Below, one piece after another: positions 40,932-50,993 of a stretch of DNA of 64,000 nt. A program made the translations under genes and the position numbers. The stretch's first letter is position 1, and each line of letters opens with the position of its first letter. Source of the stretch: Cylindrotheca closterium (lineage: Eukaryota > Bacillariophyta > Bacillariophyceae > Bacillariales > Bacillariaceae); assembly GCA_933822405.4 (NCBI GenBank), contig CAKOGP040001446.1, positions 168,120-232,119 on the forward strand, given 5' to 3'. The notes beneath the pieces were generated by a model, which was given only the letters and a program-made list of their open reading frames with translations, was not told where the DNA came from and made no database searches.

Positions 40932-41163
40932 CAAATAAAGGTGACTGTGCTATAGGATGCGAGACGCGCAGTACTGATGCGAACGTGTGCGATTGTAAGC
41001 GGTCTGTGAGTAGTAAGGATAAATTGGCTGCTTACAAAAGCTGTCGATGAACAATGAACACACTCTTTCTAAGAATACGTTTGATTGCAATATTGTCTAC
41101 CGTCTATCATAGCTACTACTTCGTAAGCCAACAACATCGTAACGTTGTAACGATAATATTTAT
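40932..41163 (+). repeat. 3' LTR
   Basis: 232 bp, equal to the 193-bp 5' LTR plus a 39-bp segment (40970-41008) bounded by AGTA on both sides. There are two G-to-A differences (GCTTACG versus GCTTACA; GAACG versus GAACA). Confidence 0.9.
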
Positions 41164-41570
41164 ATTTATATGGCTGTGGAAATAAAGCCATTTCACTGCT
41201 GTGTACTTGTAAATTGGAGAACTCTATGATATCGCGCTCGCAAAATGCAACATTGGTTGCCACAGAATAGTGTTCTATTCTTCCGACCCAACCACCTCCA
41301 ACCCAGCTGAGTAGACATCCACTGGAGTAGAGGACACTGAGAGATGCCCCTACTCGTACAAGCACAAATGGCAAGGGCGCTGGCACTTCACGTGGACTGA
41401 TAGGTCAGTCCCATTTATCATAACTGCTGAGGCAGGAGTTTGCTTCTACGCCAAGGTTTTCGCTGTTTCTGTCAGCAGGAATCAACATTTCCATGGTTCG
41501 ATTGCTGGATTAACAAGAATTACTTGATTTTTGACTCGAAATCATCCTTTCAAAACTCAATATGTGATCA
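41164..41570. other. 3' flank of receptor B
   Basis: About 405 bp between the 3' LTR and the receptor B stop. It is related to the region downstream of receptor C (about 43430-43580), for example GTAAATTGGAGA and TGCAACATTGGTTG. It therefore belongs to the ancestral duplicated receptor unit. No gene. Confidence 0.6.
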
Positions 41571-43226
41571 CTAGTCCATATCTGCAGACCTGACAGTGTG
41601 GACGGACCCGTCCATCATTACAATTGATGAACTTCGTTCAGGAGATTCCTTCGGATCAGCTTGATGATCGTTCCCGTCAACCGCTGACCGTCTTGAATCC
41701 TTCCCTTCCTTTGACTCGGTCGTATCGGATGCAGAAAGATTGCCTGAGGTGATAGCACCTTCTTCACTCTTAGCGGTCTGTGATGTCGTCCTCCTTTCCA
41801 CCTTTCTGGTGCCCCCCTTCAGCGGTACTGGTTCGCTGGCTCTGTTGCTACAGTCCTCAGGATCACCAAAGATGGCATGTCGAAAACACCATAGCTTGGA
41901 CTCGGAAGGAAAGCTCATTCGAAGCCTCAAGTAGGAAGGTCTCAGAAAGACAAACATGTTCACCCATCCTTGAAGCGGATAGAGCATAGCTTGTAGTACC
42001 AAGAAAGGAAAGGTTGTGACTGGCAGCTCTTTGAGGTCAATACCAGATCCAACAATTGCTTCCCTTGCTCGAAGCGCATAGGCTATAACATTACAAAGGA
42101 GAAAACCGCCTACAAACAAGAAAGCTTGTGTTCTGAGTTTCTGCAATTTCTCTTGATGTTGCTTCTGTGTTTCTTCAAGTCGCTGGAAAGCTCCTTGAGA
42201 TGGACTCCTTTCAGCATTCTTCTTCTTCGATGACCCATTGGTGCCTGCACTCTGCTCGGTGGCATCTAGGTACGCGTTTCTTGCAAACGAAAGTCGCTCT
42301 TTGTGAGCCTGCACATGCTTCCGAACATACGCCCAAATCCGAACGTTATTGACAATCATCGAAACAAGACAAGAAAAAATCATTGTCGCCCCAAACACGA
42401 CATTATAGAGTATACCTTTACATGGTTCTCCTGTGCCATCTGGACCGCAGTTCTCTGGAATATCGATTTTGATCCAACAGCCCATATTTACTGTTGATGC
42501 ATCATAATGATTAAAATACCACACTATACAAACGACACAATTTCTGCTTCAGCAACGACTTACTTTTACGTTCGCCATAGAAGCCCCAGTACAAAGCTGC
42601 ATAGGCACTCAGCATCGGCCAGCCCAAACAGACCACATGCATTGAAGTTTCAAACTTTCTCGCAATGTCACTGTCACTATACTTGAATCTGGTTGTCAAT
42701 AGAAAGTAGAAGCTCAACATGGTCTGGTAAAGCATAGCGGCAGGACCGCTGAATTGGTTGAAGAATCCGATGGCATCGCATGAGGCTTCATTGCGAAAGG
42801 AAATGCATAAGTTAGTATCATGCAGAGGAGCAAGCAGCAACTTCTGGAAGAGGTGTTCGCGATTCTTAGTCCCTGATCGTCCAACGACAAGGAACTTCTT
42901 TTCGTCTGAGAAGACGGTTAATTCGACGCACCTTCGTTGCCAAAAGCCCAGAATCGACTTGATGTTTCCCTTGGATATAGAAAGCTTCCTACTGCCAGAT
43001 TAACAGAGAAGATAATATCGAAAATGGACATTCCTGTCAGCAATCCATGGTATGGAGTCCAGTGTGTTTTCCGGCGAGACTTGAACGCCATTGTGATGAT
43101 GACAACACTTCCAAATATGCTTAGAATAGCCGACGGTATCGGTAGGATTACAAGAAGCGTCTCTTGTTTTTCAGACAACTGACGAAAATCCATGTTACTG
43201 TCTTCATATGCATCCTGATACTCCAT
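41571..43226 (-). CDS. Seven-transmembrane receptor B (GPCR-like), three exons
   Basis: A 478-residue receptor nearly identical to A, spliced from exons 43226-42932, 42785-42564 and 42490-41571 (1437 bases) with introns of 146 and 73 bp. It shows the same seven hydrophobic segments, the same Cys-rich second extracellular loop (GCWIKIDIPENCGPDGTGEPC) split over about residues 174-195, and the same glutamine/lysine-rich loop and acidic Ser/Thr tail. Even the introns align closely with A, so the A/B duplication is recent. Its exon 3 is the best source for the fragment captured in the retroelement. Ligand and G-protein partner unknown. Confidence 0.8.
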
Positions 43227-43731
43227 CGTTTCTCGGTTAAAAGTGTGGTTTTGTGTTTTCGTGGCAAAACTGTAAGATGTTTGCTTCCAATAAAAGGTTC
43301 GCCGTGATATTATCTCATGTGTGGTGCATCCGAAGTTTCACCGTCTTCTTGAACAGAAGCCATTCTTCAAGTCTATATATAAAATATATAAATCGTGAAA
43401 TTTAGAATGTGGAAAGCTATTTTACTACTTGGTGTAAATTGGAGAGCTCTGTGATATAGCGCTCACAAACTGCAACATTGGTTGTGAATGGTGTTTTATT
43501 CTTCCAACACAACCAGCATAAATGGCAAGGGCGCCATTCCATTGCGTAACATGACGCACTTCACGCGGACTGATAGATCCATAACCCCAAAGTCAATTGG
43601 GCCGAAGACTGCTCCACAATTTCCGTCACAGTAACTGGCTGCTCCGTTGAATTGCAAAAGACAGCCTCTTTCTATACTTGCTTCCCAGAGAGTAGAAATC
43701 GTCATCAAAATGTGTCTTGAACTCTTCGTCG
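43227..43731. other. Spacer between receptors C and B
   Basis: About 505 bp containing the promoter of B and the 3' flank of C. Part (about 43430-43580) matches the 3' flank of B. AT-rich TATATATAAAATATATAA lies near 43374-43391. No gene. Confidence 0.55.
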
Positions 43732-45292
43732 TTACTGAGGACGGTCGTATCCGGTAGACTGAATAGTCCCATCCATCATAACTGCAGATGCATCAGTGTT
43801 TTTCTGCGCCAAGGATTTCTTCACCATGGTCGCTCGAGCATCATCTTGTTCGTCCAGTTCAATAGGTGTCCATACAACCTCCTTTACCTGATTTGGATCC
43901 ACTTCCGGAGGCACCGAAGCAGTGGACGAGACGCCGTCTCCAGTACTTGTCGCTACAATGTTGGTCCCATTCTTATTTCCAATGATGCTCTTGTCCAATT
44001 TTCGAAAGCTCTGTACAGGCAACGAGTGAATTTTGGGTCTGGTGTCACTGTGCAATGGCTCCACGGAATCACCCAAAATGGCACGACGATAACACCATAA
44101 CTTGGACTCGGATGGATGGCTCTTTCTATTGCTCAAGTACGTCGGTCTCATGTACACAAACATATTGATGAATCCCTGAAGTGGAAAGGTAATTGCTTGG
44201 AGCAGAAGTAGAAAGAAGAATCGATATGGAAGCTCCTTCACTTGGAAATTTGATTCCGCGCGTGATTCCAATATTCGAAGCAAGTAAGTGGCAAAGTTGC
44301 AGAATGCGAATCCCCCAACAAACAGCATTGCCTGAAACCTCAAAAACATGAGTCGCTTGTGTTGTTGCTCCTGTATTTCAGCAAGTCTCTGCTCTTTGGT
44401 CGGTCTTGCCGGAGCTGCGTTTTCGTTTTCTTCACTCGATTCCTCGAAATTGACTATTGTAGCTGGGGTCTGTTGCTTTTGGAGTCTTGACAATCGTTGG
44501 TCATGGTGATTCACCTGTTTTCGAACATACGTCCAGATGACAATATTTGTAATTACCAGGGAGCACAAACAAACGAAAAGAATGATACCTCCAAAGACGT
44601 TGCCATAAAGGAAGGATTTGCATGGTTCTCCAGTTTTGTCGGGCCCTTTACCACAGTTGTAAGGGATGTCTTTTCGGACCCAGCAACCAATGTTTACTGT
44701 CCAAAGTAATACGACATCGTTAGAATTGATCATAAACCATGCATTTATGTAGAAATGGTCTAGTATCGTCATGCCCCCCACACTACTAACCTTCACGTTC
44801 TCCATAGACATCCATGAAAAGACCTGCAAATGCCGTCAGAAGTGGCCATCCCAAACAAACCATATGCATGGAAGTCTCAAACTTTGCCGCAATGTCCATG
44901 TTGCTATATCTGTATTTTGTAGTCAACAAGAAGTAATAGCCGAGCATTGCATTGTACAACAACGCCGAGTATGAAAATTGGTTGAAGAATCCAATGGCAT
45001 CGCAGGTGGCATCGTTCCCCATGGCCAAGGCGCGATCGGAGGTCGATTTAGGATACAGAAAGTTCCCTGCGGCCAATGTGATGGAAAATAAAATATCGCA
45101 CAGCGACATGCCCGTCAACAGTCCATGATAGGGTGTCCATGGCTTTTTCTGACGAGAATGAAAGGCCATGGTGATAATGATCACGCTTCCAAACATACTG
45201 AGAATTGCTGATGGAATGGGAAGGATGGCCAGTAACAACTCTTGACCCTGGGACAGTTTTCGAAAGTTCATCTCGGGGTCTGCATTGTCCAT
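43732..45292 (-). CDS. Seven-transmembrane receptor C (GPCR-like), two exons
   Basis: The oldest-diverged member of the receptor trio: 488 residues from exons 45292-44791 and 44696-43732, with a 94-bp intron (GTTAGT...GGACAG). Splicing gives GEREVNIGCW. It lacks the first intron of A and B and reads GNDATCDAIGFF straight through. Hydrophobic segments match A/B (LLLAILPIPSAILSMFGSV as TM1, ITFPLQGFINMFVYMRP near TM7). The extracellular loop keeps a cysteine pair (NIGCW, NCGKGPDKTGEPC). The third loop and the C-terminal tail have diverged most. Start ATG 45292. Likely a plasma-membrane sensor; ligand unknown. Confidence 0.8.
44697..44790 (-). other. Intron of receptor C
   Basis: 94-bp GT-AG intron at the same codon as intron 2 of receptors A and B. 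Confidence 0.85.
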
Positions 45293-46080
45293 ATTGGTAG
45301 TAGTGTATTTCTTATTAAAAAATACAATATCAATGCCTTTGGTGCTTGCGGTTTGGGGCGATCGTTGACAGAACCAGAAAGGAGAATGATACGATGACGA
45401 CGATGACAGGGGAGTACTGGTACAGTAGTATCAAATTGTTTCTGTTACCGAAGGCAAATTGGCGTATTTGTGGTGGTAACCGAGTGAGCCGAGTGGTTCG
45501 TTACCACACGAAATTCAGAATTCCATATATGTAACGACATGCACTTGTGTCACAAAACCCAGAAGATAACTTTTCGTTTATGAAACTAAATATGAGTTGG
45601 TTTTAAAAAACTCCCAGCATCTATGTAAATAAATATTTAAGGGTACTGTTCAAGAGTACGGAAGCGGAAAAACCACCCAAAGTGTACCTGCATAAAAATT
45701 GAAACTACAGGAGGACCTGGTAGTGGGCTGAGGCTTCGTTAATCTGCAAAGTGGCCCGTCTTCTTTTCCCCGGGCAGTACGGTGGGGTTTGGTGTTCGGG
45801 TGTCAACAATTAAGCTATTTATTTAGTATACATTTTCGTCTAGCTCCGTGTCGCACCATGTCGCACCATGTCGCAGTTGACCACACTCAATTGACCAAAT
45901 GTTCGACTCAGTCGACTTTCTATTTCTTCTATTTTAGCTTTTACGGCACGTTGCTTTTCGCACCGTTTGCAGACCCTACCCTGTACATTATATTACGTAT
46001 TTATTCGGTAGTGTAGTGTAATCTATTTTAACAGGCTTGAATATTATTATTATTATTAGCAGTATTTGATAGTAGTACTC
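45293..46080. other. Intergenic spacer
   Basis: About 790 bp between receptor C and the next gene. It has a short direct repeat CGTGTCGCACCATGTCGCACC near 45847-45870 and an ATT trinucleotide run near 46039-46060. No gene seen. Confidence 0.45.
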
Positions 46081-47445
46081 TTAGTGTAAGCAAAACTGCT
46101 GGTTGTTCCGCCGCCTCGTCCCAGCAGTCGTTCCACGCAGCGGTGATGGTTGAGTAAGACGACCCCCCAAGACAAAACTACTACGACTACCAAGAGGACT
46201 GCCCCCGACCCGCGTCGTCATGGATGTCAAACTCGTGCTCGTTTGCATTCGGCTGTCGAGTTCATCAACAATGGGTGAAAAGCGACGATTATTATTCTTG
46301 AGAATGGATCGGGGAATGAAGGTTGGTGGTGGTGGTGACTGCGATCGTGGTGGCGATGGTGTAGTAATGTGTGTACGCAACTGTGGTTCTGGTTGTCGTT
46401 CTGGTGGTAGTGTGGGTACTATGCGTACTCGTTGTACCTCCGGTAGTTCCAGAAGCGGTGCTGCTGGAGCCGCCCATCGCCGATGATTATTGTCCCATGG
46501 CAATCCCCGCGACTTGCAAAGACTCATCCATTCGGAACACCAGGAATCCCTAGTAATGGACTGGGTCAAGGGCAAGGTCGTGGGTGGATTCAAGGTGACC
46601 GTAGCCGAGGTGCGCGGAGTAGTGCTCACAGTACTAGTATTGGAATCGTCCTCCATGGATGTGCTGGTGGTGGATGGAATCCTACAAGTAGTAGTAGGGG
46701 ACTTGTTGTTGCTGTTTTTGTTTTTGTTTTTGTCCACTGCTGCTCCTACAGCATCCGCCGCCATGACCTTTTCGGGCAAGACGGTAATGGCCGATCCTCC
46801 CCAGACTTGCACCATGGGATACAAGACTTTGTTTTGAAATTGCTCTGGCAAATCGATCCGTAAGGTATCTTGGCGATTGGGCCAATTGAGGAGTAGTTGA
46901 TTTTGTGCATAGTCCACTGCAACTCCCATGGCATTGGACGTGGAGTGATACCGTGTCCTCAATAGCCAATCCAACAAAGTGGTGACATTTTCCTCCTTGC
47001 CCTTGCCAAAATGAAAGCATTTGGTAGAGACAAAAAAGCCACAGGAATCCACCATGCCGCTGCTGGTTGTGCAGGAAGGATTGGTGGTGACACCAAATCC
47101 CACCTTGAAACCCATCGATCGGAATCGAAAGAATTGCAAATGCGGCAAAGGTTGATGGGATCTCGCATGGATCATTCCCTCGGCATCCGTCTGACACGAC
47201 TGATCAGTGACAAAACACCTCCGACTTGGAAGTCGTCTCGTGGTGCAATCGAGTCGGGCTTGGAGTGGAAATTGCGGCAAGTACTCGAGGATCTGCAAGT
47301 AAATTTCATGCGGCAACTGCAAATGCTCTTGACTAGAAGGCACTGGAATGGAAACGTGCTGCAGAATTTCGTAAACATTGGTGCGCGACTGCGAAATTCG
47401 TTCCTGAAGTTGTTCTTGTTCCTGTCGTTGCTGATTAGAACTCAT
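46081..47445 (-). CDS. Unknown protein, possible F-box-like and SPRY-like regions
   Basis: A 454-residue protein starting at ATG 47445; the frame continues upstream but without ATG. A glutamine-rich N-terminus (QQRQEQEQLQERISQ) is followed by HLQLPHEIYLQILEYLPQF, which resembles the start of an F-box. The middle (about residues 110-230: FKVGFGVTT, DSCGFFVSTKCFHFG, AMGVAVDYAQNQLLLNW, LYPMVQVWGGSAITVLP) has the alternation of a SPRY/B30.2 domain. The C-terminal half is low-complexity, rich in Ser, Thr, Pro and Arg. If both readings hold, it would be a substrate adaptor, but neither motif is strong enough to name it. Confidence 0.55.
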   Translation of the reverse strand: MSSNQQRQEQEQLQERISQSRTNVYEILQHVSIPVPSSQEHLQLPHEIYLQILEYLPQFPLQARLDCTTRRLPSRRCFVTDQSCQTDAEGMIHARSHQPLPHLQFFRFRSMGFKVGFGVTTNPSCTTSSGMVDSCGFFVSTKCFHFGKGKEENVTTLLDWLLRTRYHSTSNAMGVAVDYAQNQLLLNWPNRQDTLRIDLPEQFQNKVLYPMVQVWGGSAITVLPEKVMAADAVGAAVDKNKNKNSNNKSPTTTCRIPSTTSTSMEDDSNTSTVSTTPRTSATVTLNPPTTLPLTQSITRDSWCSEWMSLCKSRGLPWDNNHRRWAAPAAPLLELPEVQRVRIVPTLPPERQPEPQLRTHITTPSPPRSQSPPPPTFIPRSILKNNNRRFSPIVDELDSRMQTSTSLTSMTTRVGGSPLGSRSSFVLGGRLTQPSPLRGTTAGTRRRNNQQFCLH

Positions 47446-48347
47446 AGTTGAAAAATAATGCTGTCGTTCTATTTTCTTTGTTGTTTTTCTTCTTGTTGCT
47501 ATCGTTGATGACAAGTTACAGTGTTTATTGGTGTAAAGTGTTGACACGCTGCCTGTATTTTCAAACGAATGTTATTATACTTGATTCGCAATGCACTACC
47601 GTACCGGTACAACTGTACCCGCGCTGTTCTACAAAATGGGAACTGCATGCAAACGAACTAATCGTTGAATACCGCATGGTTGGTGCGTGTCTATCCCGCC
47701 CTTTTTGGCCGAAGGGCCGCTCGGAGGTCATTATTTGCCGGTGCGACCATCGAAACCAGCGGTTCGTTTGGGTTCCGGAGGCGATTGATTGATTCATTCA
47801 TTCATTCATTCATTCATTCGCCTTCCTCCTTCTGATGGACAAGCATTCGAACGAATCAATCAATCAATCCATCAGTCGTGCCAGCTTGCACCGCCAGCAC
47901 GCCAATTTCAGAAATTTGCAAACGAACCAGAATTTGCTGGGCGTCGCGTCGATCCGAATACCGGTACAAGCCAAAGCCGCGCAGAACGACCTACTCTTTC
48001 ATTCCGTTTTTTTTCTGGTACAGTGACTACAGCTTGACATCTTCTTCTCTTTCTCGTGTGAGAGCCGATAGATCCAATAAAAAGCAGCAACAATCCAATC
48101 CGTTCAGGTCATTGTTTGAACGAAGCAATCGAAACGAGTAAACAAAAGAGTCACGTTGACATCTTTCTTCTTCTCATTCATTCATTCATTCATTCATTCT
48201 CCTTCATTTTTCAAATTCGGAATTTTGTTCCAACTGATCCGAAAGAAAATCTGCCATCTGTCAATCCGTGTGACACCAACAATTCTAACACAACTGTATT
48301 GATATCAATATCAATACCAATATCAATATCAAATACAAGTAATCAAC
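47446..48347. other. Divergent promoter region with tetranucleotide repeats
   Basis: About 900 bp between divergent genes. It has ATTC microsatellites at about 47790-47820 and 48175-48200, an AATC run near 47856-47870, and two TACCGGTA palindromes (47602-47609 and 47959-47966). Several short open frames across it are dominated by repeats. No convincing gene. Confidence 0.5.
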
Positions 48348-48902
48348 ATGCTTCGAGTCGTCTCCCGCTTTGCCGGTAGGCCACAGGTGACCGCACCCTT
48401 TGCGTCGCTCACTTCTACTGCGACTGCAACTGCAGCTACTCCCTTTACTCCTTTTACGACTACTCGGTTATTGTCCTCTACCAGCAAGTCCAATGATGAC
48501 AAGTACTTTCAAAGGACATCCTTTGTGCATCCTCTTTCTCAAGTGGTCTTGGAATATCTACAAGCCAAAAAGGGTGGCTGGCTGCTGCAACAAGGACTCG
48601 ATCGCCACCTTACGATCAACCCCGATGGTTCCTTTCAACTCCAGTACGCAAATGAAGATCCAAACGTGAATCAGGCCCGAATATTCACCACCTATGACCG
48701 GATGGAAGCCAAACATTACCTGGTAGTCCAAAAGGGTTATTTGAATGAACGATACCTGCTCCAAGACAACAAGGCATCTCCGTGGCATGCCAATAAAAAG
48801 TCTGTGTACGATCGCATCCATGTTTCGGTGGACGAATTGATTCATGCCGTCGAACGAGTGGATGGTCTGCAACGAGAAAAGAACTTTTCATCAAGAAAAT
48901 AG
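48348..48902 (+). CDS. Small protein, probably mitochondrial, function unknown
   Basis: A 184-residue protein starting at ATG 48348. The first 45 residues are rich in Arg, Ser, Thr and Ala with few acidic residues (MLRVVSRFAGRPQVTAPFAS, TTRLLSST), a typical mitochondrial presequence. The mature part (about residues 50-180) contains SFVHPLSQVVLEYLQAKKGG, LTINPDGSFQLQY and SVDELIHAVERVDG. I do not recognise the family. There is no membrane segment. Confidence 0.65.
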   Translation: MLRVVSRFAGRPQVTAPFASLTSTATATAATPFTPFTTTRLLSSTSKSNDDKYFQRTSFVHPLSQVVLEYLQAKKGGWLLQQGLDRHLTINPDGSFQLQYANEDPNVNQARIFTTYDRMEAKHYLVVQKGYLNERYLLQDNKASPWHANKKSVYDRIHVSVDELIHAVERVDGLQREKNFSSRK

Positions 48903-50027
48903 AAAGAGAGAAACTGCACCATGTATCATCCATGATTTATTCTGCCTCTCTCTCTCTTGTATGCGTTCTCTCTCGACCCTTTTTGAATTGATGTTAGGAG
49001 AGAAACTTTTTAAAAATTTAAACTAAATTGTAGGTAATAAATAGAACAAATAGGTATTTGTTTCGTGTGCTTTCTTGTACCGTATGTCACAAAAGGCCAG
49101 CAATATCTCCTTTTACATGATCGCTGTGGGGCAAATGCTGTACTAAGGAATGATCATCAATCAACCATGTGTGATTGTTGCCACTCGGGGTCAATTTCAA
49201 GCGATGTATATGCCTTGATCATTATTACTATTATTATCGTAGGTACATGGATATCGCTATGAATGAATCTGCCGTGTCATAAGACTTTAGGTTTGGCAAA
49301 GGGATACGGCGGTTCCTAATATTGAATATATAAAAGATAAAAGTATATGGTACCGGTGAAGCTATTGCATTGGACTCAGTGGACCTGGATCTGGAAGCGG
49401 GGTATCTGAGATTTGGTTCATCCTGACCATACAAGCCCCTGAATGAATGGAATGAGTGATAGGGTGGAGAGGAGGGGAGATAGACAGAAATGAAACTACA
49501 GCATCTTACTGGTACCGCAGTATCATAGAATTCTCGCATACCGGTACAAGAAGATATCAGGCAGATCATGATTCAAAAATGATGGGCGTCTGACCATCGT
49601 CCACCAATGGACATTTAGTCCAATGGTTCGAATGAATGTTCGAGATCTATTATTTTTTTACAGCTCGCAATAAAAATAGAAGGCTGCGAACGATGGATGA
49701 CACAGATGATGAGGACGAATGAATCACGGTCCCATCAACGGGCGTTCATTTTCAATGGTCGAAACTTCGGCGATACTCCTGACAACGTTGCTCATCTCGT
49801 TGTTCTTTCTTCAGTCGACTGGAATGATCCATATACTGTACCCGTATCGATTTTTCTATGATATTTGGCCGACCACTATAGTCCGTGTTTCACTGCTAAA
49901 TGAATGGAATGGAGACAATAGGCGACACTGCCTCCATGTACTGTAGGTCGTTGAACATAGTATCGATATTATACCTCCAACAGCGAGGATCATTGGATAA
50001 AACGTATTCTCTTATTGAGAATCACTT
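48903..50027. other. Long intergenic spacer
   Basis: About 1.1 kb. A CTCTCTCTCT run lies near 48945-48957 and one TACCGGTA palindrome at 49539-49546. The open frames (for example minus strand 49569-49234) have no protein-like character. Nothing else recognised. Confidence 0.45.
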
Positions 50028-50854
50028 GTGAATGTAAAACTACACGGAGGGCTTTTGCGAGATTGGCGCAGAGGCCTTTGCTATATTCAATATAGCTGTA
50101 AATCATTGTCTCGTGTGTCTCTACCTTCCACGGTGCACACAATCCGTTGGGACGCCTTTATAGATTGTAAATGTATAGTGGAAGTGGAACTCCAAGAGGG
50201 ACTACGGCACATCCACAACGGAGCTTTTCAAAATTGTGTCTCGTTCTCGGGATGCGAGAGCCTTCTTGGAGTCGAATTTGCAAAGGATTCATCTCTGAAA
50301 ACGCGCTATGGAGGTCATGTTTTGTTGAATGCCCAGCACTTGTCAACGTTTTCCTTCCTTTCCCCCCAAAGATGTTGAAGCCGCTATGTCTGCTGGACTA
50401 TTTATTGATGAACTCAACGCCACGAGCTATTCCAATGATCAAGTTAGTTCTTCACAAGATCATTATCGAACCAATGGCTCGATTTCGCATCGCAGGCGCA
50501 GCGATGGAGCTCTCTTCAAATAATCGAGTCAATGAATTGGAACGGTAATGTAGAGGCCCGACGCCATTCGTTGGGCACGGTATTGGAGCTATTTTCTCTC
50601 CATATCAAGGAAGCCGCGATACCTCTTTTGGAGCATTGTGTGTCACAGAGCTGGCACTATGGAAGAAAAATGTCAAGGCTCTAGAGAAAGAGTATTTCTT
50701 TGTTCCAAGAAGTAAGGAGCGACGAAAGGTGGAACGAGCTACCTGTCGAGTGACAAGTGGCGCATCAATTGTGATTCCCAATGTGATTGTTTTCCTTAAA
50801 GCGTCCCAGTTCCAGTCGACCTTCCCGTGCTTCCATCGCAGCTTTCTTGGATGA
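50028..50854 (+). pseudogene. BspA-type LRR pseudogene, second copy
   Basis: A heavily frameshifted relic of the LRR family. It reads SLSRVSLPSTVHTIRWDAF, VEVELQEGLRHIHNGAFQNC and GCESLLGVEF in one frame. Frameshifts then place HSLGTVLELFSLHIKEAA and later ELALWKKNVKALEKEY with RVTSGASIVIPNVIVFL in other frames. The last motif corresponds to the conserved family C-terminus. At least three frame changes and several stops are present. The left edge is uncertain because similarity fades near 50028. Confidence 0.75.
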
Positions 50855-50993
50855 AATATCAGAACGAATGAGCTATTATAGTCTGTGGATCAGACATTCG
50901 AAAAGTGGATATCACTCACTTCAGCGTACATGTACTGGAAAAGTTTGCGAGTATTGTGTGTGTTCTACAATTAAAAAATGACTTGGGTTTCTG

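Larger units (their letters stand above)
35440..41163 (+). mobile_element. Defective Ty1/copia (CoDi-like) LTR retrotransposon
   Basis: A 5.7-kb element with direct LTRs (35440-35632 and 40932-41163), a probable primer-binding site after the 5' LTR, a minisatellite, Gag remains, and Pol remains in the copia order: protease, integrase tail, reverse transcriptase, RNase H. Gag and Pol style match diatom CoDi elements (gag GRDGVPLQYV, protease DTNADTSCLG, RT YVDDIL). The integrase core and RT thumb are missing, frames are broken, and a 126-bp piece of a host receptor gene lies between integrase tail and RT. No clear target-site duplication was found. It is inserted between receptor genes B and A. 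It cannot be autonomous. Confidence 0.92.

Noticed and set aside
35430..41180. Target-site duplication of the retroelement
   Set aside because: The bases outside the two LTRs do not give a convincing direct repeat; LTR edges are AT-rich and uncertain by a few bases, so I report none.
41164..41195. AAATAAAG after the 3' LTR as a possible target-site repeat
   Set aside because: The same string starts both LTRs, so it is part of the LTR, and the copy at about 41180 is likely coincidence.
49234..49569. 111-codon minus-strand open frame
   Set aside because: Composition is random, no family features are visible, and it lies in a microsatellite- and palindrome-bearing spacer.
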